Source of the DNA: Methylophilales bacterium UBA4017
Lineage (GTDB): Bacteria > Pseudomonadota > Gammaproteobacteria > Burkholderiales > Methylophilaceae
Assembly: GCA_002384685.1 (NCBI GenBank)
Contig: DGAZ01000010.1
Location: 46,030-74,162 of the forward strand
DNA: 28,133 nucleotides
Direction: 5' to 3'
In this document: positions 6,550 to 14,111 of the stretch, piece after piece
Numbering within the stretch: the first letter of the stretch is position 1
How the letters are laid out: each line of letters begins with the position of its first letter
Notes under the pieces: model-generated
What the model was told of the DNA's origin: nothing
What the model saw: the letters and a program-made list of their open reading frames with translations, nothing else
Databases searched by the model: none
Program-made: the position numbers and the translations under genes

Positions 6550-8826
6550 ATGAAAAGGATGTTATTTAATGCAACCCAATCCGAAGAACTTCGGGTTGCC
6601 ATAGTAAGTGATTCAAAACTTGAGGATCTTGATTTTGAGCGAGGAAATCGAGAGCAACGCAAAAGCAATATCTACAAAGCTGTAGTCACCAGAGTAGAGC
6701 CTTCCCTTGAAGCGGCATTCGTAAATTATGGCGTAGATAGGCATGGATTTCTTCCATTCAAAGAAATAGCCCCTGAATATTATTCAAAAAAATCTAGAAA
6801 AAAAGATTTGTCCATTAAGGACGTAATCAATGAAGGCCAAGAAATTATCGTTCAGGTTAGCAAGGATGAGCGTGGAAATAAGGGTGCTGCTTTGACTAGT
6901 TATCTTTCATTAGCTGGAAGATACATAGTTCTCATGCCAAATAATAATGATGGCGGCGGTATTTCAAGGAGAATTGAGGGGGAGGAAAGATCAGCTTTTA
7001 AAGAGGTCTTATCTCAGCTCACGATCACAAAAGGTACGAGTGTTATTGGCCGTACAGCTGGAATAGGCGCATCAGTCGAACAAATACAGTGGGATCTGGA
7101 TTACCTTAATCAGCTATGGGAAGCAATTGAAACTGCTGCTAATGCACAGGAAGGTCCCTTTCTAATCTACCAAGAAAGTAACTTGGTTATAAGAGCCATT
7201 CGTGACTACTTCTCTGCAGACATTGAGGAAGTATTAATTGATAAGCAAGAAATATTTGATCAAGCCCATCAGTTTATGAGTCATGTGATGCCTGATTACG
7301 CAGAACGAGTAAAGCTTTACGAGGAAAATATTTCACTCTTTTCTAAGTTTAATATTGAAAGTCAAATTGAATCAGCTTTCCTTCGCGAAGTTCAACTTCC
7401 ATCCGGTGGGTCTATTGTTATTGACCATACCGAAGCGCTGGTGTCTGTCGACGTAAACTCAAGCCGATCTACAAAAGGACGGGACATTGAAAACACAGCA
7501 TTTAACACCAACCTTGAGGCAGCAGACGAGCTTGCAAAACAAATGCGATTGCGGGATATAGGTGGCTTAGTCGTTGTCGATTTTATTGACATGGAACACC
7601 AAAAAAACCAAAGAGAAGTGGAAAGTCGCATGAGAGATGCCTTGAAAAATGATAAGGCAAGAATTCAGCTTGGGAAAATATCACGCTTTGGTTTGATGGA
7701 GTTGTCTAGGCAACGTTTAAGGCCAAGCCTTGGTGATTCTATCAATGGTGTCTGCCCAAAATGTAGCGGCACAGGTCGTGTGAGGGATATTCAGTCAACA
7801 GCTCTCTACATGTTGAGGTTAATTCAAGATGAGGCAGCCAAAGACGAGAATCAGATTGTTTCTATCCAGCTTCCAGTTGAAGTTGCCACTCTTCTTTTAA
7901 ACGAGAAAAGAACGGCAATTAATGAGCTAGAAGACAAAACGGGTAATGATATCGTTATTATTCCTAACCGTTATTTTGAGATTCCCAAATATCTGATTGA
8001 TAGATCATCAAAAAAATCTGGCAAGATTAGCTATACCGTTGTAGAGCCCCCAGTTGAAGAGCTAGCTAACGAAGATGATGATGTTAAAGAAAAATTAACG
8101 CCTGTTGTTAAATCTGTGATGCCAACCAAATCCATTGCTAAGAAAGGCAAACAAAATAAATCGCTGTTTGGTTTCTTTAAAAATCTCATTGGTTCTGATG
8201 ATGCCGAGCAAGATGATCGTGATGATGTCGAAATAACTAATCCGGAAATTGTAAAAGAGAGTAGCGAACAGGCTGAAGCCGTTAATGAAAATAGGCCTAA
8301 CAATAATCCGAATAGACGACCCGGAAGAAATAGAAATAGGAAGCAAGGTTTTAATAAAAACCAACAGCTGAGAAGGGAAAGAGGAGAGGAAAGTGCAGCG
8401 CCTCAGCCTTCTGTAACAACTGGCAAGCCTGTTGATACTAATAATCTCGAAACTAAAGCTCCTAACCAAAGGCGTGACAAACCTGTTGATCATATTATTG
8501 AGAAACAACAAGAGATAGTATCTCAGGTAATAGAAAAGCAACCCCAAGAAGTTGTTCCCTCAAAGCCAGAGACAAAGAAAAAGCCTGTAAGAAAAAGGGT
8601 TGCCCCGCCTAAGGTTGATCTAGAGAAGGCTGGATTAAAATTAGTAGAAACTAATAAAGCAAGCATTAAAGAAGTTGTTAAGGAAGAAACTGCAAAACCT
8701 AAGCCACGAAAAAAAGCTGCTTGGCAAAAAAAGGAGGGTGAAGTTAAGACTTCGGAAAAATTACAAATGGTAGAAACAAAGAAAAAACCAACAGCAAAGC
8801 CTAAAAAGAGCGCAAAGAAAGACTAG
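6550..8826 (+). CDS. rne: Ribonuclease E
   Basis: Main endoribonuclease for mRNA decay and for rRNA and tRNA processing. Catalytic half: S1 domain (about 37-120), 5'-sensor region, and DNase I-like domain with Mg-binding Asp301 (SVDVNSSR) and Asp344 (VVDFIDM), then the zinc-link Cys402/Cys405 (CPKCSGTGR). The 758 residues are short against E. coli (1061) but typical for betaproteobacteria. The C-terminal tail from about 505 is low-complexity: a probable amphipathic membrane-binding segment (537-548, KSLFGFFKNLIG), an Arg/Asn-rich RNA-binding stretch (588-611), and a Lys-rich end with two copies of an LxxVET motif. The GGAG site at 6538-6541 sets the ATG start. The 3' end overlaps convergent crcB by 26 bases. 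Confidence 0.96.
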   Translation: MKRMLFNATQSEELRVAIVSDSKLEDLDFERGNREQRKSNIYKAVVTRVEPSLEAAFVNYGVDRHGFLPFKEIAPEYYSKKSRKKDLSIKDVINEGQEIIVQVSKDERGNKGAALTSYLSLAGRYIVLMPNNNDGGGISRRIEGEERSAFKEVLSQLTITKGTSVIGRTAGIGASVEQIQWDLDYLNQLWEAIETAANAQEGPFLIYQESNLVIRAIRDYFSADIEEVLIDKQEIFDQAHQFMSHVMPDYAERVKLYEENISLFSKFNIESQIESAFLREVQLPSGGSIVIDHTEALVSVDVNSSRSTKGRDIENTAFNTNLEAADELAKQMRLRDIGGLVVVDFIDMEHQKNQREVESRMRDALKNDKARIQLGKISRFGLMELSRQRLRPSLGDSINGVCPKCSGTGRVRDIQSTALYMLRLIQDEAAKDENQIVSIQLPVEVATLLLNEKRTAINELEDKTGNDIVIIPNRYFEIPKYLIDRSSKKSGKISYTVVEPPVEELANEDDDVKEKLTPVVKSVMPTKSIAKKGKQNKSLFGFFKNLIGSDDAEQDDRDDVEITNPEIVKESSEQAEAVNENRPNNNPNRRPGRNRNRKQGFNKNQQLRRERGEESAAPQPSVTTGKPVDTNNLETKAPNQRRDKPVDHIIEKQQEIVSQVIEKQPQEVVPSKPETKKKPVRKRVAPPKVDLEKAGLKLVETNKASIKEVVKEETAKPKPRKKAAWQKKEGEVKTSEKLQMVETKKKPTAKPKKSAKKD

Positions 8827-9184
8827 CGCAATAATAGCCCAGATAGCATAAGGCTAAAGCTCCAACAACGTGAGCAACCATAAAAAGGAGAGCTAACCCT
8901 AGCTCTCCTTTTTGCATGAGCTGGAACAAGTCAGCGGTATATGCAGAAAATGTCGTCAGGCCACCCAAAAATCCTACATTGATAATAAGTCGAAGCTCTT
9001 CAGAGATGTTAGCTGTTACTTGAAAAAAGGCGATAGATAGGCCCATCAAAAAACCTCCAAGAAGGTTGACCGTTAAAGCTCCGAAAGGCATCCCTGGAAA
9101 TATAGCGATCACTCCAGCACCGATTAACCAACGGAGCCAGGCCCCGATAGCCGCCGAAAATCCTATAAGGAGAAAGTTAGCCAT
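8801..9184 (-). CDS. crcB: Fluoride ion transporter CrcB (Fluc)
   Basis: Small four-helix membrane protein that exports fluoride as a dual-topology dimer. The 127 residues show the family landmarks GAWLRW (14-19), TVNLLGGFLMG (38-48) and GFLGGLTTFSAY (71-82). The four hydrophobic segments run to the C-terminus. No fluoride riboswitch is possible upstream, since orn ends two bases before this start, so it is probably co-transcribed with orn. Its 3' end overlaps the end of convergent rne by 26 bases. The codons for residues around 90-102 contain a perfect 14-bp inverted repeat that looks like a bidirectional terminator (see 8882-8913). Confidence 0.93.
   Translation of the reverse strand: MANFLLIGFSAAIGAWLRWLIGAGVIAIFPGMPFGALTVNLLGGFLMGLSIAFFQVTANISEELRLIINVGFLGGLTTFSAYTADLFQLMQKGELGLALLFMVAHVVGALALCYLGYYCASLSLRSF
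8882..8913 (+). terminator. Bidirectional intrinsic terminator inside crcB, serving rne
   Basis: A perfect 14-bp inverted repeat, A5-GGAGAGCTA then loop ACCC then TAGCTCTCC-T5. It begins 55 bases after the rne stop codon on the plus strand. The GC-containing stem followed by five T is a textbook Rho-independent terminator for rne. Because the A-tract and T-tract are symmetrical, it reads the same on the minus strand, where it lies within crcB codons for QKGELGLALLF. Confidence 0.75.
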
Positions 9185-9186
9185 GG

Positions 9187-9735
9187 TTATATCTTGATAA
9201 AATGTTCACGGTAATACTTTAGCTCTTCAATAGACTCCATAATATCTGCCAACGCCTCATGCTTTCCAGCCTTCTTAAAGCCATCTATAATCTCCGGCTT
9301 CCAGCGCTTAGAGAGTTCTTTAAACACACTGACATCAAGGTTGCGGTAATGGAAGAACTTTTCTAGCTCTGGCATGTGCTTAGCCATAAATCTTCGGTCT
9401 TGGCATATGGAATTACCGCACATGGGGGACTTACTTTTTCCCACATATTTAGCCATAAACTCTAACAGCTGGCGTGTCACCGATTCTTCATTGTGCTTCG
9501 AGTTTTTTACCTTCTCTATCAATCCTGATTTTCCATGTGTCCCTTGATTCCATGCATCCATACGAGCTAGCACAGCATCTTCTTGGTGGACAACAAAAAC
9601 TGGACTCTCGGCAATGATGGTTAAAAAAGGATCCGTTATAACTACAGCAATCTCAAGGACTTTATCGTTTTCTGGATCTAGACCGCTCATCTCCATATCC
9701 AACCAGATTAAGTTATTATTATTTTTTTCGTCCAT
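9187..9735 (-). CDS. orn: Oligoribonuclease
   Basis: 3'-to-5' exonuclease that clears 2-5 nucleotide RNAs and pGpG, finishing mRNA turnover started by RNase E. DEDDh residues are Asp13 and Glu15 (WLDMEMSGLDP), Asp113 (SICQDRRF), His159 and Asp164 (KHEALADI). I chose the ATG at 9735, which gives 182 residues (E. coli 181) and has GGA seven bases upstream. ATGs at 9738 and 9747 are in frame and would add one or four residues. crcB follows two bases after the stop. The gene is divergent from the M48 protease across about 100 bases. Confidence 0.95.
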   Translation of the reverse strand: MDEKNNNNLIWLDMEMSGLDPENDKVLEIAVVITDPFLTIIAESPVFVVHQEDAVLARMDAWNQGTHGKSGLIEKVKNSKHNEESVTRQLLEFMAKYVGKSKSPMCGNSICQDRRFMAKHMPELEKFFHYRNLDVSVFKELSKRWKPEIIDGFKKAGKHEALADIMESIEELKYYREHFIKI

Positions 9736-9841
9736 CATGATTTCCATTAAGATTGTTTTATCGAGCCAGTTTTCCGCTCACCGACTTACTTTAATTGCAA
9801 TTTTACTGCACAATACATACTTTTACACAGAACTATTATTA

Positions 9842-11083
9842 ATGACAATCAATTACCAGTCTTTTTTTATCTTCCTCATCATCTTTGCCGCCGGTTTAGA
9901 CTTTTGGCTTAATAAAAGACAGATAGATCATGTCTTAAAAAACAGACACAAGGTGCCTAATGATTTCGCCAAAACCATTAAACTCGCGGACCATAAAAAG
10001 GCAGCGGACTATACCGTAGCAAAAACACAATTTAGTTCATTTGGCTTAATACTATCAGCACTCATAACCTACTACCTCACTATCGGTGGTGGGATCAATG
10101 AAATCAACAAAGTAATGAGTGCCTTTGATGTTTCATCACTGCTTGGTGGATCATTGGTAGTTACAGCCCTTGCAGTCATTCTATCTATAGTTGAGATACC
10201 CAGTAATCTTTACAGCACTTATATCATTGAAGAGAAGTTTGGATTTAACAAAACTAAAGCTAAAACATTCGCTAGCGATGTTTTAATTGATTTGGCGACA
10301 ACCGCCCTGGTGACGTTTGCTATTATGTATATTTCCCTCTGGATTATATCGACACTAGGGTCGTCCTGGTGGGTTTGGCTGTGGGTCTTTTTAAGTGCTG
10401 TGGTCATTATTATGTCGGCACTCGCACCAGCTCTTCAGCAATTAAAAAACAAATTCTATCCCCTGGAAGATAAAAAGCTAAAAACTAGCATCGAAAAGTT
10501 GCTTGTGAAGTGTGGTTTTGAATCAAAAGGCTTATTTATTATGAACGGCTCGCTTCGGAGCTCTCATGGTAACGCCTTCTTTGGTGGTTTCGGCAAGACT
10601 AAGCGTATTATATTTTTTGATACGCTTCTTGAAAAACTGACCCACAAGGAAATTGAGGCAGTTATTGCTCACGAGCTTGGCCACTTCAAGATGAATCACG
10701 TGAAGAAATTCATGGCCATTATGATAACTATTTTATTTGTCAGCCTTTATGTGCTTGGGGGCTTAAAGGATGATCCGCTTTTTTATGAGGTGTTAGGAGT
10801 CAACCAAATGACCGATGCCAATTTTCTCATGTTATTTAATTTTGTCTTGCTGAATTACCTCTTCTTTTTTATCAAACCTATGATGACCTACCTATCAAGA
10901 AAAAATGAGTATGAAGCTGATGCCTATGCCTGTATTTATACAAAGGGTTCTGACCTCAAGCAGTCACTAACCAAGCTCTATCGAGATAATGCCTCCACAT
11001 TGACGCCTGACCCCCTCTATTCAGCATTTAACCACTCTCACCCCCCTGCTCTAATGCGTATCAAAGCGATCGATAGTCAGTAG
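9842..11083 (+). CDS. M48 family metallopeptidase, Ste24/CAAX-protease type
   Basis: Integral membrane zinc protease of 413 residues. It has an N-terminal helix (about 6-22), a Ste24-type M48_N region with helices near 67-83, 103-118, 150-170 and 175-195, then the catalytic domain with HELGH (zinc His277 and His281, catalytic Glu278) and a second Glu site in NEYEAD (355-360). Two more helices flank these sites. It resembles eukaryotic Ste24 more than HtpX, but bacteria lack prenylated CAAX substrates, so a membrane-protein quality-control role is inferred. The frame is open back to 9614, but that extension runs antisense through orn and adds 76 unlikely residues, so the ATG at 9842 is used. 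queD starts one base after the stop. Confidence 0.9.
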   Translation: MTINYQSFFIFLIIFAAGLDFWLNKRQIDHVLKNRHKVPNDFAKTIKLADHKKAADYTVAKTQFSSFGLILSALITYYLTIGGGINEINKVMSAFDVSSLLGGSLVVTALAVILSIVEIPSNLYSTYIIEEKFGFNKTKAKTFASDVLIDLATTALVTFAIMYISLWIISTLGSSWWVWLWVFLSAVVIIMSALAPALQQLKNKFYPLEDKKLKTSIEKLLVKCGFESKGLFIMNGSLRSSHGNAFFGGFGKTKRIIFFDTLLEKLTHKEIEAVIAHELGHFKMNHVKKFMAIMITILFVSLYVLGGLKDDPLFYEVLGVNQMTDANFLMLFNFVLLNYLFFFIKPMMTYLSRKNEYEADAYACIYTKGSDLKQSLTKLYRDNASTLTPDPLYSAFNHSHPPALMRIKAIDSQ

Positions 11084-11084
11084 C

Positions 11085-11522
11085 ATGGAGATAACTACAC
11101 GAATGGAATTTGACGCGGGTCATAGGATCCCCAACCATAAAAGCACATGCAGAAATTTACATGGTCACCGCTACGCTATTGAGGTAACTATATCTGGCGA
11201 CATTATCAACCAAGAAAATGAGTCAGATTTTGGGATGGTGATGGACTTTAAAGACGCGAAGGATGTCATAAAGAGACTTATTGTAGAACCCTGGGACCAC
11301 GCATTTATCGTCTTCGAAAAAGATCTAGAGGTTCTTGATTTCTTGAATAGCATGAAAGATCATAAAACTATAGTATTCCCTAAGGTACCCACCGCAGAAA
11401 ATATGGCGCTTGTTGCATTTGATATCCTTAGTCAGGCCTTTTTAAAAGAATTTAAGGGCTTAATTAAGCCGATAAATGTTCGATTATATGAAACACCCAA
11501 CAACTGGGCAGATGCCTCATAA
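11085..11522 (+). CDS. queD: 6-carboxytetrahydropterin synthase QueD
   Basis: Converts dihydroneopterin triphosphate to 6-carboxytetrahydropterin, an early step to 7-deazaguanine and queuosine. The 145 residues carry the zinc ligands His13 (DAGHRI), His26 and His28 (LHGHRY), and Cys22 (TCRNLHGH), the Cys/His set seen in QueD and PTPS. WDHAF and the C-terminal YETPNNWA supply the remaining active-site Asp/His and Glu. It starts one base after the M48 protease stop, so it is co-transcribed with it. It converges on the SYLF gene with 12 bases between stops. Together with queG at 491-1549 it shows a de novo queuosine pathway. Confidence 0.94.
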   Translation: MEITTRMEFDAGHRIPNHKSTCRNLHGHRYAIEVTISGDIINQENESDFGMVMDFKDAKDVIKRLIVEPWDHAFIVFEKDLEVLDFLNSMKDHKTIVFPKVPTAENMALVAFDILSQAFLKEFKGLIKPINVRLYETPNNWADAS

Positions 11523-11534
11523 TATTAACTGGTT

Positions 11535-12080
11535 TTATTTTGGCTCATCAATTTTTGAAATCTTTGTACCCTCAAGAGACGCATTAACCATAAGTCCTTG
11601 GGGTGAAAAAATGAATGATATGACCGGGTCTTTTATATTCTCAGCGGTAAGATCTTCCCCCACCCCAAAATTTGCAATAGCCACACTGCCATCAGCCCCA
11701 CCATCCCATCCTTTATTTTTTTGAAAATGAACCAAAGCATCTTTGCTCATAAAGATAAGTATCTCAGACCTTTTTTCTATCCCAAACTGAAAGCCAACTG
11801 ACCCCGATATGTTGTTGTAATACTGAATATTTTGATTTTTAACACGCAAAGCTCCTTCACCATAAGAGCCACCAATAACCCAACCAGCTTTAACAATACT
11901 GGGGAATACTAGAATACCTTCCGCCTTGCTTGCTAGGGTTTTTGCTGCAGGAGAAAATTCAAAAAATTTTTGTAGCACCTCGTCAATTTGGGCATCAATT
12001 TCTGCCTTGGATGCTGCAATGCTTAGTTGTGAGAAGGATACAAGAAGAAGAAGAATCCACATACCTAATCGTAATCTCAT
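11535..12080 (-). CDS. Exported SYLF/Ysc84-domain lipid-binding protein
   Basis: A 181-residue protein with a clear Sec signal peptide (MRLRLG then a hydrophobic core to about residue 19, cleavage near SIA/ASKAE, residues 20-26). The mature part is a single SYLF (DUF500) domain: helical start, GGSYGEGALR, SVGFQFGIEKRSEILIFM, and the C-terminal SFIFSPQGLMVNASLEG typical of bacterial periplasmic members. SYLF domains bind phospholipids in eukaryotes; the bacterial role is not settled. It is probably monocistronic, with AAGGA ten bases before the ATG. The 127 bases between this gene and the tRNA end are AT-rich and must hold its promoter, but I found no convincing -35/-10 pair. Confidence 0.88.
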   Translation of the reverse strand: MRLRLGMWILLLLVSFSQLSIAASKAEIDAQIDEVLQKFFEFSPAAKTLASKAEGILVFPSIVKAGWVIGGSYGEGALRVKNQNIQYYNNISGSVGFQFGIEKRSEILIFMSKDALVHFQKNKGWDGGADGSVAIANFGVGEDLTAENIKDPVISFIFSPQGLMVNASLEGTKISKIDEPK

Positions 12081-12207
12081 GATAAAAGTCCTTAAATTTA
12101 ATATAATAATAGATTACCCATTAATAAATAAGTTGGCAAATAACCATTTAACAGACACATGATATTTGGCAAAAAAACATGCTATAGGAAATGAATTAAA
12201 TTTTTAT

Positions 12208-12299
12208 TGGCGGAAGGAGAGGGATTCGAACCCTCGTTAGGGAGTTCACCCTAAACACGCTTTCCAGGCGTGCGCCTTAAACCACTCGGCCACCCTTCC
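12208..12299 (-). tRNA. tRNA-Ser (anticodon GGA)
   Basis: Type II tRNA of 92 bases including an encoded CCA (12208-12210). The acceptor stem is GGAAGGG with TCCTTCC and discriminator G, as for serine. The anticodon loop CTGGAAA places GGA at 12263-12265, which reads UCC and UCU. A long variable arm (TAGGG/CCCTA) and the T-arm GGGTTCGAATCCC confirm the class. It stands alone between the SYLF gene and the aldehyde dehydrogenase, transcribed away from the latter. Confidence 0.97.
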
Positions 12300-12308
12300 G
12301 TGACGCAA

Positions 12309-12338
12309 ATTATATATTAATTAACGATGATATTTTAA
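12309..12338 (-). promoter_or_regulatory. Promoter of tRNA-Ser
   Basis: Minus-strand TATAAT (12309-12314), a perfect -10, with TTAAAA (12333-12338) as a four-of-six -35 at 18-base spacing. Transcription would start near 12302, only a few bases before the mature tRNA 5' end. Confidence 0.6.
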
Positions 12339-12401
12339 TATTGGTTGACCAGATCCTTGAATTGTCATTTTAACCACATAATATAAAAATATATTGTTAC
12401 T

Positions 12402-12437
12402 TAACTCTTATAGGTCATATATAAGAGTTATTTTTTT
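12402..12437 (+). terminator. Plus-strand intrinsic terminator or attenuator upstream of the aldehyde dehydrogenase
   Basis: An 11-bp perfect stem, TAACTCTTATA (12402-12412) with TATAAGAGTTA (12420-12430), has a seven-base loop and is followed directly by seven T. The stem is AT-rich but the geometry is that of a Rho-independent terminator on the plus strand. No plus-strand gene ends nearby; the closest, queD, ends about 880 bases earlier. It therefore either stops antisense read-through or is a leader attenuator for the gene at 12529. Confidence 0.6.
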
Positions 12438-12479
12438 GTGTAAGCTTGATTTATATTTTATTTAGGATTAATGTATGGC

Positions 12480-12507
12480 TTTACTAATTTAAAAAATTAC
12501 CTATAAA
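12480..12507 (+). promoter_or_regulatory. Probable promoter of the aldehyde dehydrogenase gene
   Basis: TTTACT (12480-12485) and TATAAA (12502-12507) are separated by 16 bases. The start site would be near 12514, giving a very short leader with the ribosome site. It lies downstream of the hairpin at 12402-12437, so with this promoter that hairpin would act as an insulator, not an attenuator. Confidence 0.5.
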
Positions 12508-12518
12508 AACGCATATTC

Positions 12519-12524
12519 AGGAGG
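12519..12524 (+). promoter_or_regulatory. Strong Shine-Dalgarno of the aldehyde dehydrogenase gene
   Basis: A full AGGAGG four bases before the ATG. Most other genes in the window have weak or no recognisable ribosome site, so this perfect match suggests high expression of the aldehyde dehydrogenase. Confidence 0.8.
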
Positions 12525-12528
12525 AAAC

Positions 12529-14052
12529 ATGGCTTTTACTACCTTACAGGACCTAGGAATTGATAGTCCCTACAAAAAAGAAAAATACGATAACTTCATA
12601 AATAATCAATGGGTTAAGCCGGTTGACGGCAAGTATTTTGAAAATATAACGCCAATCTCAGGCAAGCCTTTTTGTGAGGTAGCGCGATCTAATGAAAAAG
12701 ACATTAATCTAGCCCTTGATGCTGCCCATGCGGCAAAAGATGCGTGGGGTAAAACGAGCACCACAGAGCGGGCAAACATTTTAATCAAAATAGCTGACAG
12801 GATGGAACAAAATCTTGAGACCATCGCATTAGCTGAAACGATTGACAACGGCAAGCCCATCCGCGAATGTATGGCGGCAGATATCCCATTAGCAATTGAC
12901 CACTTCAGGTACTTTGCCGGGGCAGTAAGAGCGCAAGAAGGCTCTATTGGCGAAATTGATCATAACACCATGGCCTACCATTTCCATGAACCACTAGGTG
13001 TGGTTGGACAAATTATTCCGTGGAACTTCCCTATTCTCATGGCGGTATGGAAACTGGCTCCTGCACTTGCTGCAGGTAACTGTGTCGTACTTAAACCAGC
13101 AGAACAAACACCGGTTTCCATTATGGTGTTATTAGAAATCATTGGAGACCTCCTACCTCCTGGAACACTTAACGTGGTCAACGGTTTTGGTCTAGAAGCA
13201 GGTAAGCCGCTTGCAAGCTCCTCACGTATCGCTAAAATTGCATTCACGGGTGAGACAACCACCGGACGATTAATTATGCAGTACGCATCACAGAATATTA
13301 TCCCAGTTACCCTTGAGTTAGGCGGCAAGTCACCTAACATCTTCTTTGAAGATGTGATGGACAAGGACGATGGCTTCTTTGATAAAGCATTAGAGGGTTT
13401 CACAATGTTTGCCTTAAACCAGGGTGAGGTGTGTACTTGTCCTTCTCGCGCACTGATACAAGAGTCTATTTATGACAGGTTTATGGAAAGAGCGTTAGAG
13501 AGAGTTAAGGCTATCAAACAAGGCAGTCCACTTGATGCATCTACTATGACTGGTGCTCAAGCATCCAGCGAACAAATGGAAAAAATCTTATCCTACATCA
13601 AGCTAGGGAAGGAAGAAGGTGCAGAGCTACTTATCGGCGGTAACAGGACAATTATGGAAGGTGAGCACGCTGATGGCTACTACATCGAACCGACTGTATT
13701 CAAGGGTCACAATAAGATGCGCATCTTTCAGGAAGAAATTTTTGGCCCTGTTGTCTCAGTAACAACCTTTAAAGACGAAGCAGAAGCATTGGAAATTGCA
13801 AACGATACCCTATACGGCTTAGGCTCAGGTGTCTGGACAAGAAATGGGAATACTGCCTTCAGAATGGGTAAAGGTATACAGGCTGGTCGTGTTTGGACTA
13901 ATTGTTACCACGCCTACCCGGCTCATGCAGCGTTTGGAGGATATAAATCGTCCGGTATTGGCCGTGAGACCCATAAGATGATGTTAGATCATTACCAACA
14001 AACCAAGAACTTGTTAGTGAGCTACACCGAAACTAAACTTGGCTTCTTTTAG
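12529..14052 (+). CDS. NAD(P)-dependent aldehyde dehydrogenase (ExaC/AcoD-like)
   Basis: Oxidises an aldehyde to its acid. The 507 residues have the family landmarks: IPWNFP with Asn166, GKP/KPAEQTP cofactor region (186-194), FTGETTTGR (239-247), general base Glu263 in ELGGKSPN, catalytic Cys302 in NQGEVCTCP, and EEIFGPV near the C-terminus. The EVCTCPSR active site and the DUF779 neighbour match the acetaldehyde dehydrogenase ExaC/AcoD group. In a methylotroph-like relative, aldehyde detoxification would also fit. The substrate cannot be read from sequence. It has its own promoter and the strongest ribosome site in the window, followed by a hairpin before DUF779. This suggests an independently regulated, well-expressed unit. 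Confidence 0.93.
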   Translation: MAFTTLQDLGIDSPYKKEKYDNFINNQWVKPVDGKYFENITPISGKPFCEVARSNEKDINLALDAAHAAKDAWGKTSTTERANILIKIADRMEQNLETIALAETIDNGKPIRECMAADIPLAIDHFRYFAGAVRAQEGSIGEIDHNTMAYHFHEPLGVVGQIIPWNFPILMAVWKLAPALAAGNCVVLKPAEQTPVSIMVLLEIIGDLLPPGTLNVVNGFGLEAGKPLASSSRIAKIAFTGETTTGRLIMQYASQNIIPVTLELGGKSPNIFFEDVMDKDDGFFDKALEGFTMFALNQGEVCTCPSRALIQESIYDRFMERALERVKAIKQGSPLDASTMTGAQASSEQMEKILSYIKLGKEEGAELLIGGNRTIMEGEHADGYYIEPTVFKGHNKMRIFQEEIFGPVVSVTTFKDEAEALEIANDTLYGLGSGVWTRNGNTAFRMGKGIQAGRVWTNCYHAYPAHAAFGGYKSSGIGRETHKMMLDHYQQTKNLLVSYTETKLGFF

Positions 14053-14076
14053 GCCGAATTGTTAAAGGAACATAGT

Positions 14077-14105
14077 TAAAGGCCAGGATTTATGCTTGGC
14101 CTTTA
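14077..14105 (+). promoter_or_regulatory. Hairpin between the aldehyde dehydrogenase and DUF779 genes
   Basis: TAAAGGCCA (14077-14085) pairs with TGGCCTTTA (14097-14105), extended inward by a G-T and a G-C pair, with a seven-base loop. The downstream side is T-rich (TTTATT) but lacks a clean T-run. It ends six bases before the DUF779 ATG, where a ribosome site would be expected, and none is visible. It may be a partial terminator, an mRNA 3'-end stabiliser, or a translational brake. Confidence 0.55.
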
Positions 14106-14111
14106 TTTATT

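Noticed and set aside
6536..6550. A four-codon frame (MEIR) whose stop overlaps the rne start as TAATG
   Set aside because: Its ATGGAG is more simply the Shine-Dalgarno of rne; too short to support.
8031..8547. Two minus-strand open frames of 90 and 150 residues inside rne
   Set aside because: They are shadows of the biased, lysine-rich coding of the RNase E tail, with no recognisable domain or start signal.
9614..9841. A 76-residue upstream extension of the M48 protease frame
   Set aside because: It runs antisense through the orn coding sequence, adds a composition unlike the family, and the ATG at 9842 gives a normal Ste24-type N-terminus.
12471..12506. An 11-codon reading frame (MYGFTNLKNYL) before the aldehyde dehydrogenase, possible leader peptide
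   Set aside because: It overlaps the predicted promoter of the downstream gene, has poor ribosome-site spacing and no codon repeat suggestive of attenuation.
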